Of a DNA stretch of 64,000 nt, positions 10,367 through 23,038 are shown one piece after another. Under the pieces are notes generated by a model, which saw nothing but the letters and a program-made list of their open reading frames with translations, did no database searches and was not told the origin of the DNA. The position numbers and the translations under genes are program-made. The first letter of the stretch is position 1; the number at the start of each line of letters is the position of its first letter. Origin of the DNA: Adenophora triphylla var. japonica (lineage: Eukaryota; Streptophyta; Magnoliopsida; Asterales; Campanulaceae); NCBI GenBank assembly GCA_022495995.1, contig JAFEMH010002459.1, positions 275,924 to 339,923 on the forward strand, in the 5' to 3' direction.

Positions 10367-13300
10367 GACTTTTTTTTGTACGTTAGTGAGAAGAGCAACA
10401 AAATATTTATATTTTTATGCACAATTTATTCACATGTAATGCGTTTTTCTTTTTTTATTGTATTTGTAATAACTTAGGAGTTTCCTATTTATTTATGCTT
10501 CTTTTTTTTTTGTTTTATGCATGTCGTATGAGCCTGAAATGCTTTATTTGTGGTCTATGGGGATAGGAACAGCTTTGTTAGGTTTTCTTAGCAGTTCGGT
10601 GCAAAATTCCGCTGCGGGCAGCAATTGTTTGTGGACTTTTCAGTCATGGAATAAATTTTGAAACAAATCTGAGGTGAAATGCTAGATCAAACCCATTTGG
10701 TCCCTTAGAAAGTTATCTCTGGATGGGGAGTTGTTACGAGAAGGATTTTTAGGGAATGATCTCACGAGGGCAGAGCGAGATGCAAAGTCGAGAGAGAGAA
10801 TCTCGCAAAGAGATAACGGGAAATAATCTCACGAAGAGATAACGGAAAAATCTCACTAGGAGATAACGAGAAGGAAACCTAAGGAGGGAATCTCACGAAG
10901 AGATATTCATAGCCAGAAAGAGCAATTTTTGTGAAATATCATTCTTTTTTGAAGGGTCAAACCAAAGTATAAGGCTCTATAATTGATTGCAACCTGAAAT
11001 TAAAAGTCCTTGATTAGGCTTTGAGTATGTTTGCATTTTGTCCGATCGCGCCGGTTCACCATGTCTTTGGAAAGAATTGAGATGGATAAGCACTGGCTCG
11101 AGATGATTGTGATTTTACGAAGCCCCGATGTGAAGAAATAACTTGACGAAGCTCTGAGCTCCTTTTCTAAACAAAGCCCCGGTGTGAAGAAGCATCTTGG
11201 CGAAGTCCTAGCTTGAAGAAAATGACTTAGAAGCTCCAGTTTAAAGAAGTGTTTTGACTTTGAGTCCAAAATGATTGGCATAGCCCACAGTCTGTTTGGT
11301 CATTCGAGAAAATCCTGAAGTGTATCCAATGCGGCCCTAATCCATGTTGAACCTTATGTGGCCGGCGAAGCAATCGTCTTTGATTTTTTTTTTTAAATCA
11401 ATCAGTCAAACTGAAATGTAAAAGAACTGACTTGTAATCACACTTGCAAGGGCATTTTTTTTTTGAAAGGTGGGAACGGGTCCCTTTTGTGTGAATGTCT
11501 TGTTCAAATGTAGGCACACAAAAAACATGCTTTTTGGGTTTGACTCTTTTGAGAGAGTATAGGCGCAAAAAGGTTTGTAAAAGTGTACGGAAGCCCTTGC
11601 TAACAGAAAATCAATGTTTAGCTCTATTTTTCCTATTTTGCAGAAAAAGAAGACTTGTTGAGACATCTGAAAATTTGTTTTATTCACAATGATCACTAGA
11701 TTGCTTAAAACCCTTTACTGATGTTTGGGTTTCAACAATTAAACTTGATATGTTTTGATTAATCATGAGGAGAAAGTCAACCGGTATCTGGGATCGAATT
11801 TGGTCAGGTGTGAAAGAAGGTTTGTGTATAGGAAAGGCCATTGATGAGACCGGGTTTGTGGATTTGTATGTGTTTTTGACTGGACTATTTCTGGTTGCCC
11901 ACGTTCCTTAAGGTAAGGAGCTCAGGTTGCCGTAGTTCGAGTCCAAACTATGTTTGGCTTCAGAGTAAGGGTATGAATATTTGTGGTTCCTTGGGTGAAA
12001 GGATTTGGATGGAAGGTTTGATGGTGAGGCACGGGCCTTGAGATGATTCCTTGACAAGTCATATTTGATGGCTACTTCATTGATTCCATTTCCTATTCAT
12101 CGTTTCTCTCACAGGGAGAGAAAGAATTTGAATATAGCTCAAGGACTTATGATACGCTTTGGCCTATGCTTAAACTGCTCTATTGGTTTTGACAATTTCT
12201 ATTGTTCGAGCTTTAAATCCGTCCATTTTCTAAACCTCTGACTAGCAGTGCTAGGTCCTTTGCTTCATTTTTGGCCCTGCGTGAACTAATTTGATGCACA
12301 TGAGGGGAAAGGAAAGCCCCTAGCTATTGTCGACATGAGGACAATAATTTAATGCTGAGTAACCTTTTGTTATTTCATGATTTTGCCGTTGTTCGTTGAC
12401 TTGGTCAAGGTGATGGTAGGGATATGATTTGGAAAGTATATCGGTTGACTTTCTCACACCATTTAATCAAAACATTAATCATTTGGGGAATTACTTGTTG
12501 AGCAATTCAAGTGATCATATAGAACAACACCATTTCATTAAATGTAATCTGGGGGTGCAAAATATTGTTTTAAGTCTAGCAAGAAAGGAAAGAAGACTCA
12601 TGTATAGAAAATTAAAGATTAACTACATTGTCTGAGGAGGACTTGATTGAATGAGGAAAGTACTAGAACCTACAAGGTTTGACTGTATGACTCCTTTTTT
12701 GTAGCCCCTAGCCTAGCAGACCGTCGTGAAAAATTTGTTTTCGTTGGGGGAGAACTAGACCCGAGGGTACTTCATGCCGTATCAAGCGATGACACTTGGA
12801 CTATCATCAAAGTTCTTCAATCTTGTTAATTTGTCCACTCGTATAAGAGCCCCAATATATCAGAGAGGGAGCATCTAAAGGTGGATCCAATGTGAACTTT
12901 TGGACCAATGCTCAATCAAAGTTACTTGTTGAATCAAACCCATCCCGAATAGTTAAAGCCATCGGTCGCAGCTAACAAGAAAGTTATCACTCATTATCCA
13001 AATGACACTCTTTTTGTCATTCGAGCATGGCTCGCATTTCCCGATGATGACGCTCCTCTTGCGCCACGAGCTTCTTTGTCAAGTAATCAAGGGTCACCAG
13101 AGACATGGTGTGTGATTGACAATTGACAAATTGCAAAAGAAATTCAAAGCCATTTCATGAAGTTTAAGTCGCGATCAATTTACAAAGCTAATTTCTTTAC
13201 TTGACCGAAATAAGAATAAAGGTTGAAGATGGAGATGGAACACAACGACTAAGGATCTGAATGAGGGTGTTCCGTTGGTCGAAGAGGTATGACCTTTTTG

Positions 13301-13369
13301 AGGTCGAGGAAAGTATGTGTCCAATTTTGGCATAAAATAGGAGATGGCCTCTTTAAGTCGAGGGAAATT
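10367..13369. other. Unassigned non-coding DNA with short imperfect repeats
   Basis: No convincing coding region, LTR pair or terminal repeat was found here. At 10735-10905 the phrase 'tctcacgaagagataacg' recurs five or six times at 25-35 bp spacing. At 11115-11230 'gaagccccg(a/g)tgtgaagaa' recurs about every 55 bp. Poly-T and poly-A runs occur near 10370, 10505 and 11385. Short ORFs are few, small and lack domain signatures. This could be the decayed non-coding part of a retroelement linked to the plant-mobile-domain gene, but I cannot prove it. Confidence 0.5.
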
Positions 13370-14010
13370 GAACTGTGAAAAGTTGGGATTGGGAATTGGA
13401 TCATAGAAGGTCGAGATTGAAGATTGGACTATTGAAAGTTCAAGATTGGACCATGAAGGTCGAGATTGGAGGTTGGACAGTGATATGTAAAAATTGGAGA
13501 CCGGATCGTGAAAGGTTAAGATTTGAGATTGAACATTGAAAGGACGAGATTGGAGATTGGACCGTGAAAGGTCGAGATTTGAGATCGGACTGTTCAATGG
13601 TCTAGATTGGACCATGAAAGGTCGAGATTGGAGATTGGACCTTTAAAGACTGAGATTAGAGATCAGACCGTTGAAAGGTTGATATTGGACCATAAAGGTC
13701 GAGATTGGATATTGGATCGTTGAAAGACCGAGATTGGAGATCAGGTCGTTGAAAGGTCGAGATTGCACCATAAAAGGTCTAGATTGGAGATTGAACCGTT
13801 AAAGCTCGAGACGGGAGATTGGCCCGTGAAAGTTTGAGATTGGACCATAAAAGGTCGAGATCGGAAATTGTACCGTGAAAGGTCGAGATCGGAGATTGGC
13901 CCGTGAAAGGTCGAGGGACGGAGATTGGATCGTGAGAGGTCGGGATCAAAAATTGGACCGTACGAGGTTGGGATTAAAGATTTGACCGCGAAAGGTCGAA
14001 GTCGGAGATT
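13370..14010. repeat. Degenerate tandem array, about 20-37 bp units
   Basis: About twenty-five imperfect copies of a unit like GAGATTGGACCGTGAAAGGTC. Spacing alternates between short and long forms because the inner phrase 'gagattgga' may be single or doubled. Copies have diverged strongly. The array ends exactly where Sirevirus gag-like sequence begins. Long minus-strand ORFs with SNLDLSRSN-like repeats are by-products of the array. Confidence 0.88.
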
Positions 14011-15300
14011 GGTTGCTGAAACAAATTCTGATGAAGGAAGCGAATATGAAACCGAAGAAGTTAATCTCTGCCTTGTTGCAGAGAATGGTTGCTGAGGAAA
14101 AGAACACAAAAGAATTAGCAATTTGGATTGAAACAGATTCTGATGAAGGAAGCGAAGATGAAACCAAAGAGGTTAATCTCTGCCTTGTTGCAGATGCTTC
14201 TGATGACTCAGATAATGAATCAATCGAGTCTCTAGAAATGGATGAAGAGGTCCCTAAGAAAACCAAGGCTAGAGTCATTATTAGTGAGGAATATGATGTT
14301 GATGTAAAACTCACTCCTAGTTATAAAATTGGGAATAGTTCTTACTCTTGTCCCATTTTCCCCTCTAAAAATGAAACTCCTTCAAAAATGATTTCAAATA
14401 AAAAAATTAAAAAAAAAAGGTGGAAGAGATCTCTCCCATGGAACATGAGGAGATTTTCAAGAAAGCGGAAGTAATGATCCGTAAATTTGAAAATATTAAA
14501 AAGACTTTGTCTTAGCAACTGATGAAATTACTCAGCTTAAGACGGAGAAAACTGTAATGAGGTCTGAAATTTCACTTCTAGAAATAAATGTTGCAGCACT
14601 TCAACATAGGAACGATGACTTGGTTGCTCAAAACAATAACCTCCAAAAGGTAATTAATGAGTGGACCAAATCTCGTGTCACCATGGATCAAATTCTTGAA
14701 TCCAAAAAGGCTAGTGGTGATAAAGAAGACCTGGGATTCCAAACTGGTGAAAATTTGAAGTGTGCATCTTGCTATGAAAAGGACGAGGAATTTTCTAAAC
14801 AAACTCAAGAAATTCCTAAGGAAAAGCCTTATGCTTTAAAGGGTAAAGGACAGGAACAAAAAGCTAAACTTAATTTTCACTATGTCTACCCTAAGAAGCA
14901 ATTTGGGAAAAATTCTCAAATGAAAAGAAAAGTTTCAGAAAATGAAACCGCTTCTGAGGATGAAACCGCAAAGGAGGTTCCAATTAAGTCTGACCGCCCG
15001 CCCTTCTTCTTCGACCGCACCTCCTGGTTTTAAATTCAAGATGAGCGTGCCTAGAAAAACTGCGATCAAACCCAAATTGACCACCTTTGTCAAGGCTAAA
15101 ACCTCAGTCCCAAAACCAAATGCTGATCCTAAGAAAAGTAAAGAGTTTGTAAAACCTCAGCTTGCTTACAGCTTTCATAAATGCTCTGTGTGTGATGGTT
15201 CTGGTCACAAGGCTGCAAAATGTCTTTTGAGGTTCACACCCAATGTCAGAAAGCATAATCCACCTTCTGTCAAACAGGTGTGGGTTATCAAAAGATGCTA
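14011..15300 (+). pseudogene. Sirevirus gag, C-terminal remnant
   Basis: Acidic, lysine-rich segments (TDSDEGSEDETKEVNLCLVA; ASDDSDNESIESLEMDEE) are followed by a coiled-coil stretch (ALQHRNDDLVAQNNNLQKV) in a later frame. Next come SCYEKDEEF and a zinc-knuckle-like CSVCDGSGHKAAKC near 15184. At least three frames are needed, so it is broken. The N-terminal two-thirds of a normal Sirevirus gag are missing. The segment begins next to a minisatellite rather than a leader. Confidence 0.8.
14018..14195 (+). repeat. Imperfect tandem duplication in the gag remnant
   Basis: A block of about 62 bases (TTCTGATGAAGGAAGCGAA through GCCTTGTTGCAGA) occurs twice, with starts about 112 bases apart. The second copy keeps the coding frame of the acidic domain and the first runs into a stop. 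The duplicated phrase TTGGTTGCTGA also lies at both left ends. Confidence 0.85.
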
Positions 15301-15339
15301 ATCTCAGGCCCAAAAGAATAAAGGGGACCCCATTTTTAA

Positions 15340-16500
15340 ATGTCTATTTTTCAGGTCCTCTACTTAATGGCTGGTCACTCCAAGGTAAATGAATGGTATC
15401 TTGACAGTGGATGTTCAAGACACATGACTAGAGATAGATCTTTACTGGAAAATTTCATTGAAGCAAGCGGTCCTTCTGTAACCTTTGTTGACAACAACAA
15501 ATGCAAAAATGTTGGCTATGGAACAATTAGGAGAGGAAACGTCACCATGAGAAGGTTTCAATTGTTGAAGAACTCAAGCATAACCTCCTATCAATTTCTC
15601 AATTCTGTGACAAAGGAATGCACTGCAACTTCACTTCATCAAATTGCTTTATCAAAGATGGCATTTCTGGAGTCATTCGTAAGAGTAATATTTACATAAT
15701 TGATTTAAATTCCACATGTAGTATTACTAATTATTGTTTTATAGCTAAAAATGTGAGCGAAAATAGTTGGCTGTGGCACAAGCATTTGAGCCACTTGAAC
15801 TTTAAGTATCTTGCCAAGATTGGAAGGGAAAACCTCGTTCATGGTTTACCCAAAGTGGCAGATCATCATGCAAAAAAGTGATGTGCTTGTCAACTTGGTA
15901 AACAAACTGCTTCGTCTTTCACCAGCAAGACCGCACCTTCAACTTTAAAATGTTTACAACTGTTTCACATTGGTTTGTTTGGACCCGTCACCACTGCTAG
16001 CATTGGAGGAAATAGATATACTTTAGTAGTAGTGGATGATTACTCAAGATTCATGTGGGTTGAAATGATGATCATAAAGGATGATTGCCATGAAATTTTA
16101 AGCTCACTTTTTAGATGGCTCCAAACCCAAAAAGAAGACAAAATCATTAGTGTAAGGTCAGATAATGGAACAAAATTCAAAAACAACGGTGTTGCTCAAT
16201 ATTGTGATGACCATGAAATTGATCACAATTTTTCTATCGCTGGTGTTCCACAACAAAATGGGATTTTGGAAAGAAAGAACAGGACGTTGATTGAGGCTGG
16301 AAAGACAATGATATCTGAAGCAAAGCTTCTTCAGTATTTTTGGGCTGAAGCGGTCAACACATCTTGCTTCACTCAAAACCGCTCCCTCATCAACAAAACC
16401 TACAACAAAACTCCATATGAACTTTGGAGAGGAAGAACCCCTAACATTGCCTTTTTCAAAATCTTTGGCTGTAAATGCTTTATCCTCTACAATTGAAGAG
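15340..16500 (+). pseudogene. Sirevirus protease and integrase, broken
   Basis: The protease active site WYLDSGCSRHMT is visible with the following TFVDNNKCKNVGYGTI. The integrase zinc module starts with LWHKHLSHLNFKYLAKI in another frame, and its cysteine pair is near 15883. The core has D in VVVDDYSRFMWV, D in VRSDNGTKF and E in NGILERKNR, the typical DDE spacing. A TGA at 15880 and a TAA-type break near 16494 interrupt the frame, and protease and integrase are not in one frame. Function would be polyprotein cleavage and insertion of element DNA. It is inactive here. Confidence 0.9.
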
Positions 16501-16655
16501 AAAACAGAGGTAAATTTGGAGCTAAGGCTGATGAAGGTATTTTTGTTGGGTATGCTAAGCATTCTAAAGCTTTTCGTGTTTTTAATAAATCTAGTTTAAA
16601 GATAGTAGAATCTGTCCATGTTACTTTTGATTAACATTCTCTCCTTGAGCCACAT

Positions 16656-17740
16656 TTGACTCCAAATGTTGCTGATGATTTTGTTGAGACTAATGAAACA
16701 TGTGAAAATTTTGAAACCGCACCTAAACAAAATCAAGAATCACAAAATCCATCAACTCAAGTAAATCCATCAACCTCAAATGAATTTCCCTCAAACAATT
16801 TTGAAACCGCACCTGAAGTTCCAACTCCAGATGCAACCTCAAGAGAAGATTTTGATGAGAATTCACCCATTCAGCAAATTGAACCTCTTCGTCAACTTAC
16901 ATTCGATGACTTCACTAAAGGATCTAATGATGTTCCAATAGAAGATCTTCAGCAAACCTCTGTTCAACCAGATTTACCCCCTGAGGTTCGTGAAGTTAGC
17001 AATCACCCTCTTTCAAATGTCATTGGTGACTTATTTGTTGGAGTTCAAACAAGGAGATCAAATTATGATGAGCATACTTCTCTATTATCACAAATTGAAC
17101 CCAAGAAAGTTGATGAAGGACTCCAAGATTCAAGTTGGGTTGTTGCAATGCAAGAAGAACTCAACCAGATTGAAAGATATAAGGTTTGGACATTAGTTCC
17201 TAGACCTCATGATCAAGGAGTTATAGGTATAAATTGGGTGTTTAGAAACAAGATGGATGAGAATGGAAGCATAACCAGAAACAAAGCAAGATTGGTTGCA
17301 CAAGGATATAGGCAAGAAGAAGGAATTGACTATGATGAAACGTTTGCTCCAGTTACAAGACTAGAAGCAATCAGAATTTTCTTGGCCTATGCATCTTACA
17401 AACGTTTCAAGCTTTATCAAATGGACGTTAAGAGTGCTTTCCTCAATGGTGAACTTCAAGAAACCGTGTATGTTGCTCAACCTCCTGGATTTGAAGACTC
17501 AAAATTTCCAAATCATGTCTACAAACTCCAAAAGGCTTTGTATGGACTCAAACAAGCTCCAAGGGCATGGTATGAAAATCTATAAAAATTCCTTCTAGAA
17601 AAAGGCTTCAAACGCGGTAAAATCGATACAACTCTATTCATTGCTAAATATAATAATCATTCATTACTTGTTCAAATTTATGTTGATGATATTATTTTTG
17701 GCTCTACTAATGAATTACTATGTAAGCATTTTGAAAAGCT
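16656..17740 (+). pseudogene. Sirevirus reverse transcriptase, broken
   Basis: A 309-codon open stretch contains the acidic linker after integrase and the RT fingers and palm: [60 protein letters not shown] follows WYENL. The next segment keeps the catalytic YVDDIIFGSTN (17681 onward) in the same sense. Coding potential is largely preserved, so decay is by point mutation and small indels rather than deletion. Confidence 0.92.
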
Positions 17741-17741
17741 A

Positions 17742-18630
17742 ATGAAAAATAAGTTTGAGATGAGCATGATAGGAAAATTGACATTCTTTCTTGGGCTTCA
17801 AATCAAACAATGTGAAGATGGAATCTTCCTCAACCAATCCAAATACATAAAGAAGTTAATCAAAAAGTTTGGACTGAAAAATGCTAAAGCATATGATACT
17901 CCCATGGCTACTGGCAATAAGCTTGATAAAGATCTAAAAGGTAAAAAGGTTGATCAAACTCTCTATTGAGGTATGATTGGCTCATTACTTTACTTAATTG
18001 CTAGTAGACCAGATATTATGTTTAGTATTTGTGTTTGTGTTTGTGCTCGTTATCAAGCTGATCCTAGAGAAGAACATTTAAGTGCGGTCAAGCGTATAAT
18101 CCGCTATCTCTCTAGAACTACTAATCTTGGACTTTGGTATTCCAAAGATTCAAATTTTGAACTTGTATGTTATTCAGATGCAGATTATGCAGCTTGTACT
18201 ATTGACAGAAAAAAGCAATAGTGGAACTTGTCACTTCCTTCGAAATAGACTAGTTACTTGGGCCAGTAAAAAGCAAGCCTCAGTTTCAGTTTCAACTACA
18301 GAGGCTGAATACATTGCTGCTGGAAGTTGTTGTTGTCAAATACTCTGGATGAAGCAACAGTTGGTAGACTATGGAATCAATGAAGGAAATTGCCCAATCA
18401 TGTGTGACAATACCTCAACAATTTCAGTCTCCAACAACCCTGTCATGCACTCAAAGACCAAACACATAGACATCAAGTATCACTTCCTCAAAGATCATGT
18501 GGAAAAGGGGAACATCCATTTAGAGCATGTGGGGACAGAAAACCAAATTGCTGACATCATCACCAAAGCTCTTGACTCTAAAAGGTTTTCCTTCCTTATA
18601 GGAGAAATCGGTATGCTTGAAATTAAATAA
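17742..18630 (+). pseudogene. Sirevirus RNase H / connection domain, broken
   Basis: Conserved blocks appear in order: MSMIGKLTFFLGLQIKQ, GSLLYLIASRPDIMFSICVC, CYSDADYAAC (catalytic aspartates), then in a shifted frame TWASKKQASVSVSTTEAEY with the catalytic Glu. The final block is HVGTENQIADIITKALD and the ORF ends EIGMLEIK. A TGA near 17967 and a frameshift near 18215 break the frame. GTENQIADIITK is the usual end of copia pol, so pol ends here. Confidence 0.92.
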
Positions 18631-19336
18631 GTCCATATGCTTTTTGTTACTAACTTACTTGTGTGGTAAGTATGTTGTTTAGGTAAAAAAATCTTGTTGA
18701 CCTTTCAAAACCTCACCCTTGTTGAAATCGCGTGATCAAAACCGCATACAGTCAACCGCGTGCTCTCAACCGCATGCAGCATCAAGACCGCATGATCCAA
18801 ACTGAGTTTCAACATTTGTAAAATTTTCAATGTTTTTCATTTCTGAGCTTTGAAGAAGCTTGCAAGCGGTTTGATATTTTCTTTATTTTCTAACTTTAAA
18901 AAAATTGTTATTTTTGTTATTAACAAACTACTTGACATGTGGACCCAGGTAAGTTTTCTATATTTATTATTTGGTCCTTGTCTATTTTGAGACAAATTAT
19001 TTGCATAAGGGTATTTTTGAAATTATTTTCCCACATTATTTCAAAATTTAAATGCATTTAATGCAAAAGGAATATTTCCTTATAACCCTTCACATCAGCC
19101 GTCATTGGGCTGAGTGAAGAAGGTGAAGGGGTGGAACTGTGTGGTGGTTTACTTAGTGGGATAGTGAAACCATCATGACCTCCTATTTTCACTCCACCCA
19201 AGCACCACCTATAAATACCAACTTAGTGTAACTGTTTTTCTCTTTCTGCTGCCAACTCTTTGTCCCCGTCCTTTTTCTTGCCTCATATACAATTTCTCTC
19301 TCTAAAACTCTCTCACTTCAAAACTTAAAACATCCA
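18631..19336 (+). promoter_or_regulatory. Spacer after pol with ACCGC motifs and a TATA box
   Basis: At 18730-18800 five copies of (A/G)ACCGC(A/G)T(A/G) or a one-base variant are packed in 70 bases. TATAAATA lies at 19210-19217, followed by a pyrimidine-rich leader (CTCTTTCTGCTGCC...). An ATG in good context (CCATGG) lies at 19337. This looks like an internal promoter for the extra ORF. An alternative is that part of this spacer derives from an LTR, but I found no second copy of it in the window. Confidence 0.5.
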
Positions 19337-21603
19337 TGGCACCAAAAAGAACTTTTGAAACTTCATTTCCAAGAATTTTTAGAGCACCTAATAAGGCATT
19401 CAACGATATGGTATGTGTTTTAAACTCTAAATCTTTACATTTCTGCAAACAGCCATTGATGAACTGGGATAAACCCTTCGTATGCCTAACCTAACTTTGC
19501 ATGTTTAAATCTGCATTTCTTAATCATTTTGAATAAATCTTGTTGGGTTTTGCTCGTATTACTGTTAGAATTTTGTGTATGAACTTTATTTGATGATCTA
19601 TACTTATTTAGGATGTTAATTTTTGGATTTGCAGTCTGGGGTTTACAAAAACCCATTTTATGTTCTTCGTGGTTTCTTAATGATTCTGGACAAAAAGTGT
19701 ATTTTTGTTGTTATATTGTTGTTCTACAACTTGTTAGGATCATTTTGATGTGCTATTTATTAATTTTGGTGAACTTTTTCATATCTCTGTTCTTGGTGTT
19801 CTTCATGTTCTTCGTATGTTCATGAACTGTTCATAGGATTTTCTGACAATTGCTATATATTGGGTTGAATGATTTCAAAATCATGTTTTTCATACTTAGA
19901 AAATTTTTGAAAATTTTTGCATTGAATTTTCAAAATCGCACGCTTCCCTAATTTGAAACCGTATTGGTTAAACCGCATGTTGAAACCGCAAGTCACAATT
20001 GTTTGAAACCGCATGCTGCTTTTTCTCTACTTGCTAGATGTTATGCTAAACCGCATCTCATCTTAAAACCGCATGTCATTTCTCATACTTAGTAAATTAT
20101 TTGTTAATATTCATAATTCACTTAGGAGTTGAGAAATTTTAATTTTCTCAACCGCACCATTGCTAAACCGCATGTGAACTGTGGCTAATAAAATGGATCT
20201 AACTTAATAAATTATTTTTGTAGGATCCTCATTTCTTCTTACCAGGCTGGGAAATAAGAGAGGATGAGTTGAAGCAAGATTCCCTAGGAAGGGAGATGAT
20301 CATAAAAATGAAAGCCTCTGGAATCCAACCTCTATTCATCAAGAAGCAAGATTATACAATTCCCTCTTTTGTTGATCAGCTCTACACCAACGCGGTCTCT
20401 AGCTTGAGAGATATTGGAAATGGAAAGACAAATCAATGTCTGACCGCCAATATTGAAGGATTGGACATTACTGTGGATTACATGGACATAAGGGATACAT
20501 TCATGTTTCGTGTGCCCAATGCTGAAGAAAGGGTTTCTCAAGAAGTGCAGGATGCAACCGCATCAACAATTGTTGGTATTCCCTTCCTTGACTGGCAAAT
20601 ACAAGGCTGTCCCAAGAAAGGAATTTGGAGAACTGATGTCCCATTTATGCTTCCTAATTGGGAAGTCCATCTGTGGAAAGAATGGAAATCATAACAACTT
20701 CACCAGCCAGAAGTGGATTTACTGTTGTGCCATCATCAATGGAATTCCCCTCCACTGGCCAAAGATCTTGATGAGGGAACTATCCTCCCATATGAATACC
20801 TACAGGTCCAAGGAAAGAGGAGTTGATCAGAGGTGGAGGCCTTTTTGCAGACTTCTAACCGCAGTCTTTGCAAATTATGAACACTTGGAAGAAATTAGGC
20901 AGCTCAACCCAGAATTAATGGTTGATTGGTCCAACGGTGAAGAGTCACTTGGATTTAATGTATGTCATGCATTCAGGTTCAAGAATGGTGATGAGACTTA
21001 CAAGCAGATATGGGATGCAGACCGCCTTCCTAACAAAGAATCTTATATTGCCATGAATCCAGACACTGCAGATGCAGCAATTGGCAAAGCGGTCAAAACT
21101 GCAAGGAAAGGGAAGAACAAGGCTGAACCGCCTTTGAAGAAGCCCAAAATTTCACCTGCCCCCAAACCGCGTAAAACTTTAGGTGCTGGGCCAAGTCAGG
21201 CAAGGAGGTTGAAGAAGAAGTTCTTAATTAACGAGCTTATGGAAGATATAGAGGAAGAAATAGAAGATCTGGCTGAGGAAGAAGTTAAGATTGAAGAAGA
21301 AGAGATTGAAATCCCTCCCATGGCAACTGCTGCAAAGATTGCCTTGGAGAAAATTACAACTGATGAAGACCTGCTGAAATTTCACAAGGAAGAGTTGGCA
21401 AGGCTGGAAAGGAGAGTTGTTAAGGGAAAACAAGCCGCTTCTCCAGAACCGCGTTCTCCTCCCAAATCCCAACCTCCTCCCCAACTACAACAGTCATCCC
21501 AACCTCAATCCCCTATCCAATCCCAAACTCAATCTTCTCCTAAAACCCAACCTTCTCCTACACAGCAACCCTCCCCAAAACTGCAAACTACCCAAGCCAC
21601 CCC
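19337..21603 (+). pseudogene. Sirevirus extra ORF (envelope-like / ORF2), intron-containing, broken
   Basis: A short first exon (MAPKRTF...) ends at a consensus donor TATG|GTATGTG (19411). The acceptor is TTGTAG before 20224, where DPHFFLPGWEIRE begins. The 74-base first exon does not leave the second in frame, so one base seems to be missing. Exon 2 holds a globular region, then a frameshift near 20688 (EVHLWKEW continues as NFTSQKWIYC). It then has a glutamate-rich coiled coil (EEIEDLAEEEVKIEEEEIE; LKFHKEELARLERRV) and a proline/glutamine-rich tail. The end is cut by the Athila-like LTR. No clear transmembrane segment or signal peptide is visible, so 'envelope-like' rests on position and tail composition. 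It also resembles the PF20167-type 'putative plant transposon protein' pattern. Confidence 0.6.
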
Positions 21604-23038
21604 TGATGGAGAAAAATTCCACTGTGTAATAAAAATACCTTGCAAGTGTACAAGTCACCGAAGTAGCAATGTGCAATAGTAAGGGTCGAACCACAGAGAC
21701 TCGTGTTCTTAACAAGTTAATTCAATAGGCGCAGAAAGTAACAGAAAGGGGTTTTTGATTTTTGATTTATTAAAACTAAATTACTAAAGCGAGGAATTAA
21801 ACTATTGAATTGAAGAAAACAAGAAAGCAAGAAACAAGGGTTTAATCAGATCAAAGGAATTCACGGATTGGATTTCATAATTGTATCCCCTCTATGCTAT
21901 GATTTTGATAACAAAAATAACAATCTCATTCAAAGATTCTTTCACGTGATTAAGGGTTGGGACGTTTGGTGTTCGGATTGCAACCCTAATATTTCTATCT
22001 TATTGTAAATTCCGCTAGGTCAAAACAACATTCAAGAAACTCATTAAGTCCACAAGAAATAAATGAATCTAGGTTGTCTTGTATTCCGGTAGGTCAACAA
22101 TCCAACCTAATTGATGAATCAGTGTACTTTAAATAAACCGTCCACGGTAGTGCAACAGTCTAAAACATATTAAAGAATGATAATTAATTCATCAAATAAG
22201 AATGAGAGAGTTTGGAAGAATTAAAAACTTAAATTAGCATAGAGGTTCAACAATTACTACATCCAATCCATGAAAAGGAATTTAGCTACTCATAATAAAA
22301 ATTACAGAAATAAAATAAAACATAAAAATCATAAACCTGAATTGAAACGGGACGGAGGAAGTAATTATGTTTTTCTCTCTTTGTAAGTACACGGCATCAA
22401 TCCCAAAAAAAACAAGTCCTCCCCTTTATAAAATAACCCTAGGCTGTTCTTGCAACAGGCACAGGCCCATAACAACCAGGCCCAATTTGCCGAGTTGACT
22501 CGTGATCACGAGTCGTGCTACTCGATCCAACTCGTTCTGATCAGTTGCACTGTTTAAGGCATTTCCCTTTTCATTGGCCTATGTTTGTCCCAGCTTCAGA
22601 ATCCGGCCAGCCCATCTTTGGCCCCTGCATTCCTCGGCCAAGCCATGTTGGCCGGCCACCCTTGGCCTAGAATTTGGCATTTTGGACCAATTTTTATACT
22701 CGTTTCGTCTCGCAATTTTGCAGTCGCACTTTGACCACTATAATGAATTCTTTTGCACTTCGCTCTTTGAGATTTTATTTTTAACTTTAACCCACAAATT
22801 TTTATAAATCAAATTTCCTCCAAAATTTCCATATTTTCAGTTTGGTCCCTGAATTTCCAATAAATTACAACTTGGCCCTTGAACTTCCAAAGTGGGTACA
22901 AATCCTCCTTTTTCAGCATTGTTGCACTTCAGTCCCTGAACTATCAAAACACAAATAAAATTCATTAAATTCTCAAGGTTTCGAACAGAAAATAAGCTTA
23001 GGAACATATCTTTTGGATGGGTAAAACCACATCCATCA
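21604..23038 (-). repeat. Athila-like LTR 1
   Basis: 1435 bp, ends TGATGGA...TCCATCA. It differs from LTR 2 by roughly 15 to 20 substitutions and small indels on visual comparison, about 1 percent. It contains the phrase GGGACGGAGGAAGTA, which looks like one arm of a Stowaway MITE. Confidence 0.93.

Larger units (their letters stand above)
14011..21603 (+). mobile_element. Sirevirus/SIRE-like Ty1/copia element, 5'-truncated and decayed
   Basis: The order is gag C-terminus, CCHC-like knuckle, protease, integrase, reverse transcriptase, RNase H, then an extra ORF before any 3' LTR. An added ORF after pol with coiled coil and a proline-rich tail is a hallmark of the Sirevirus lineage. No 5' LTR or primer site is visible, because the element begins abruptly at the edge of a tandem array. 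No 3' LTR is visible either, because an Athila-like array interrupts the extra ORF. All modules carry stops or frameshifts. The motif ACCGC or its complement recurs through the whole element. Confidence 0.85.

Noticed and set aside
13175..14314. Minus-strand ORFs with SNLDLSRSN-like repeats
   Set aside because: They are products of the degenerate tandem array and antisense to Sirevirus gag.
22346..22363. GGGACGGAGGAAGTA in each Athila-like LTR, resembling a Stowaway terminal repeat
   Set aside because: No opposite arm or TA duplication could be found nearby, so at most it is a remnant of one arm.
22363..22807. Plus-strand ORFs of 60-77 codons repeated in every Athila-like unit, for example one starting MAYVCPSFRIRPAHLW
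   Set aside because: They lie in the LTR and non-coding interior, antisense to the element, with no domain signature. Conservation is explained by unit identity.
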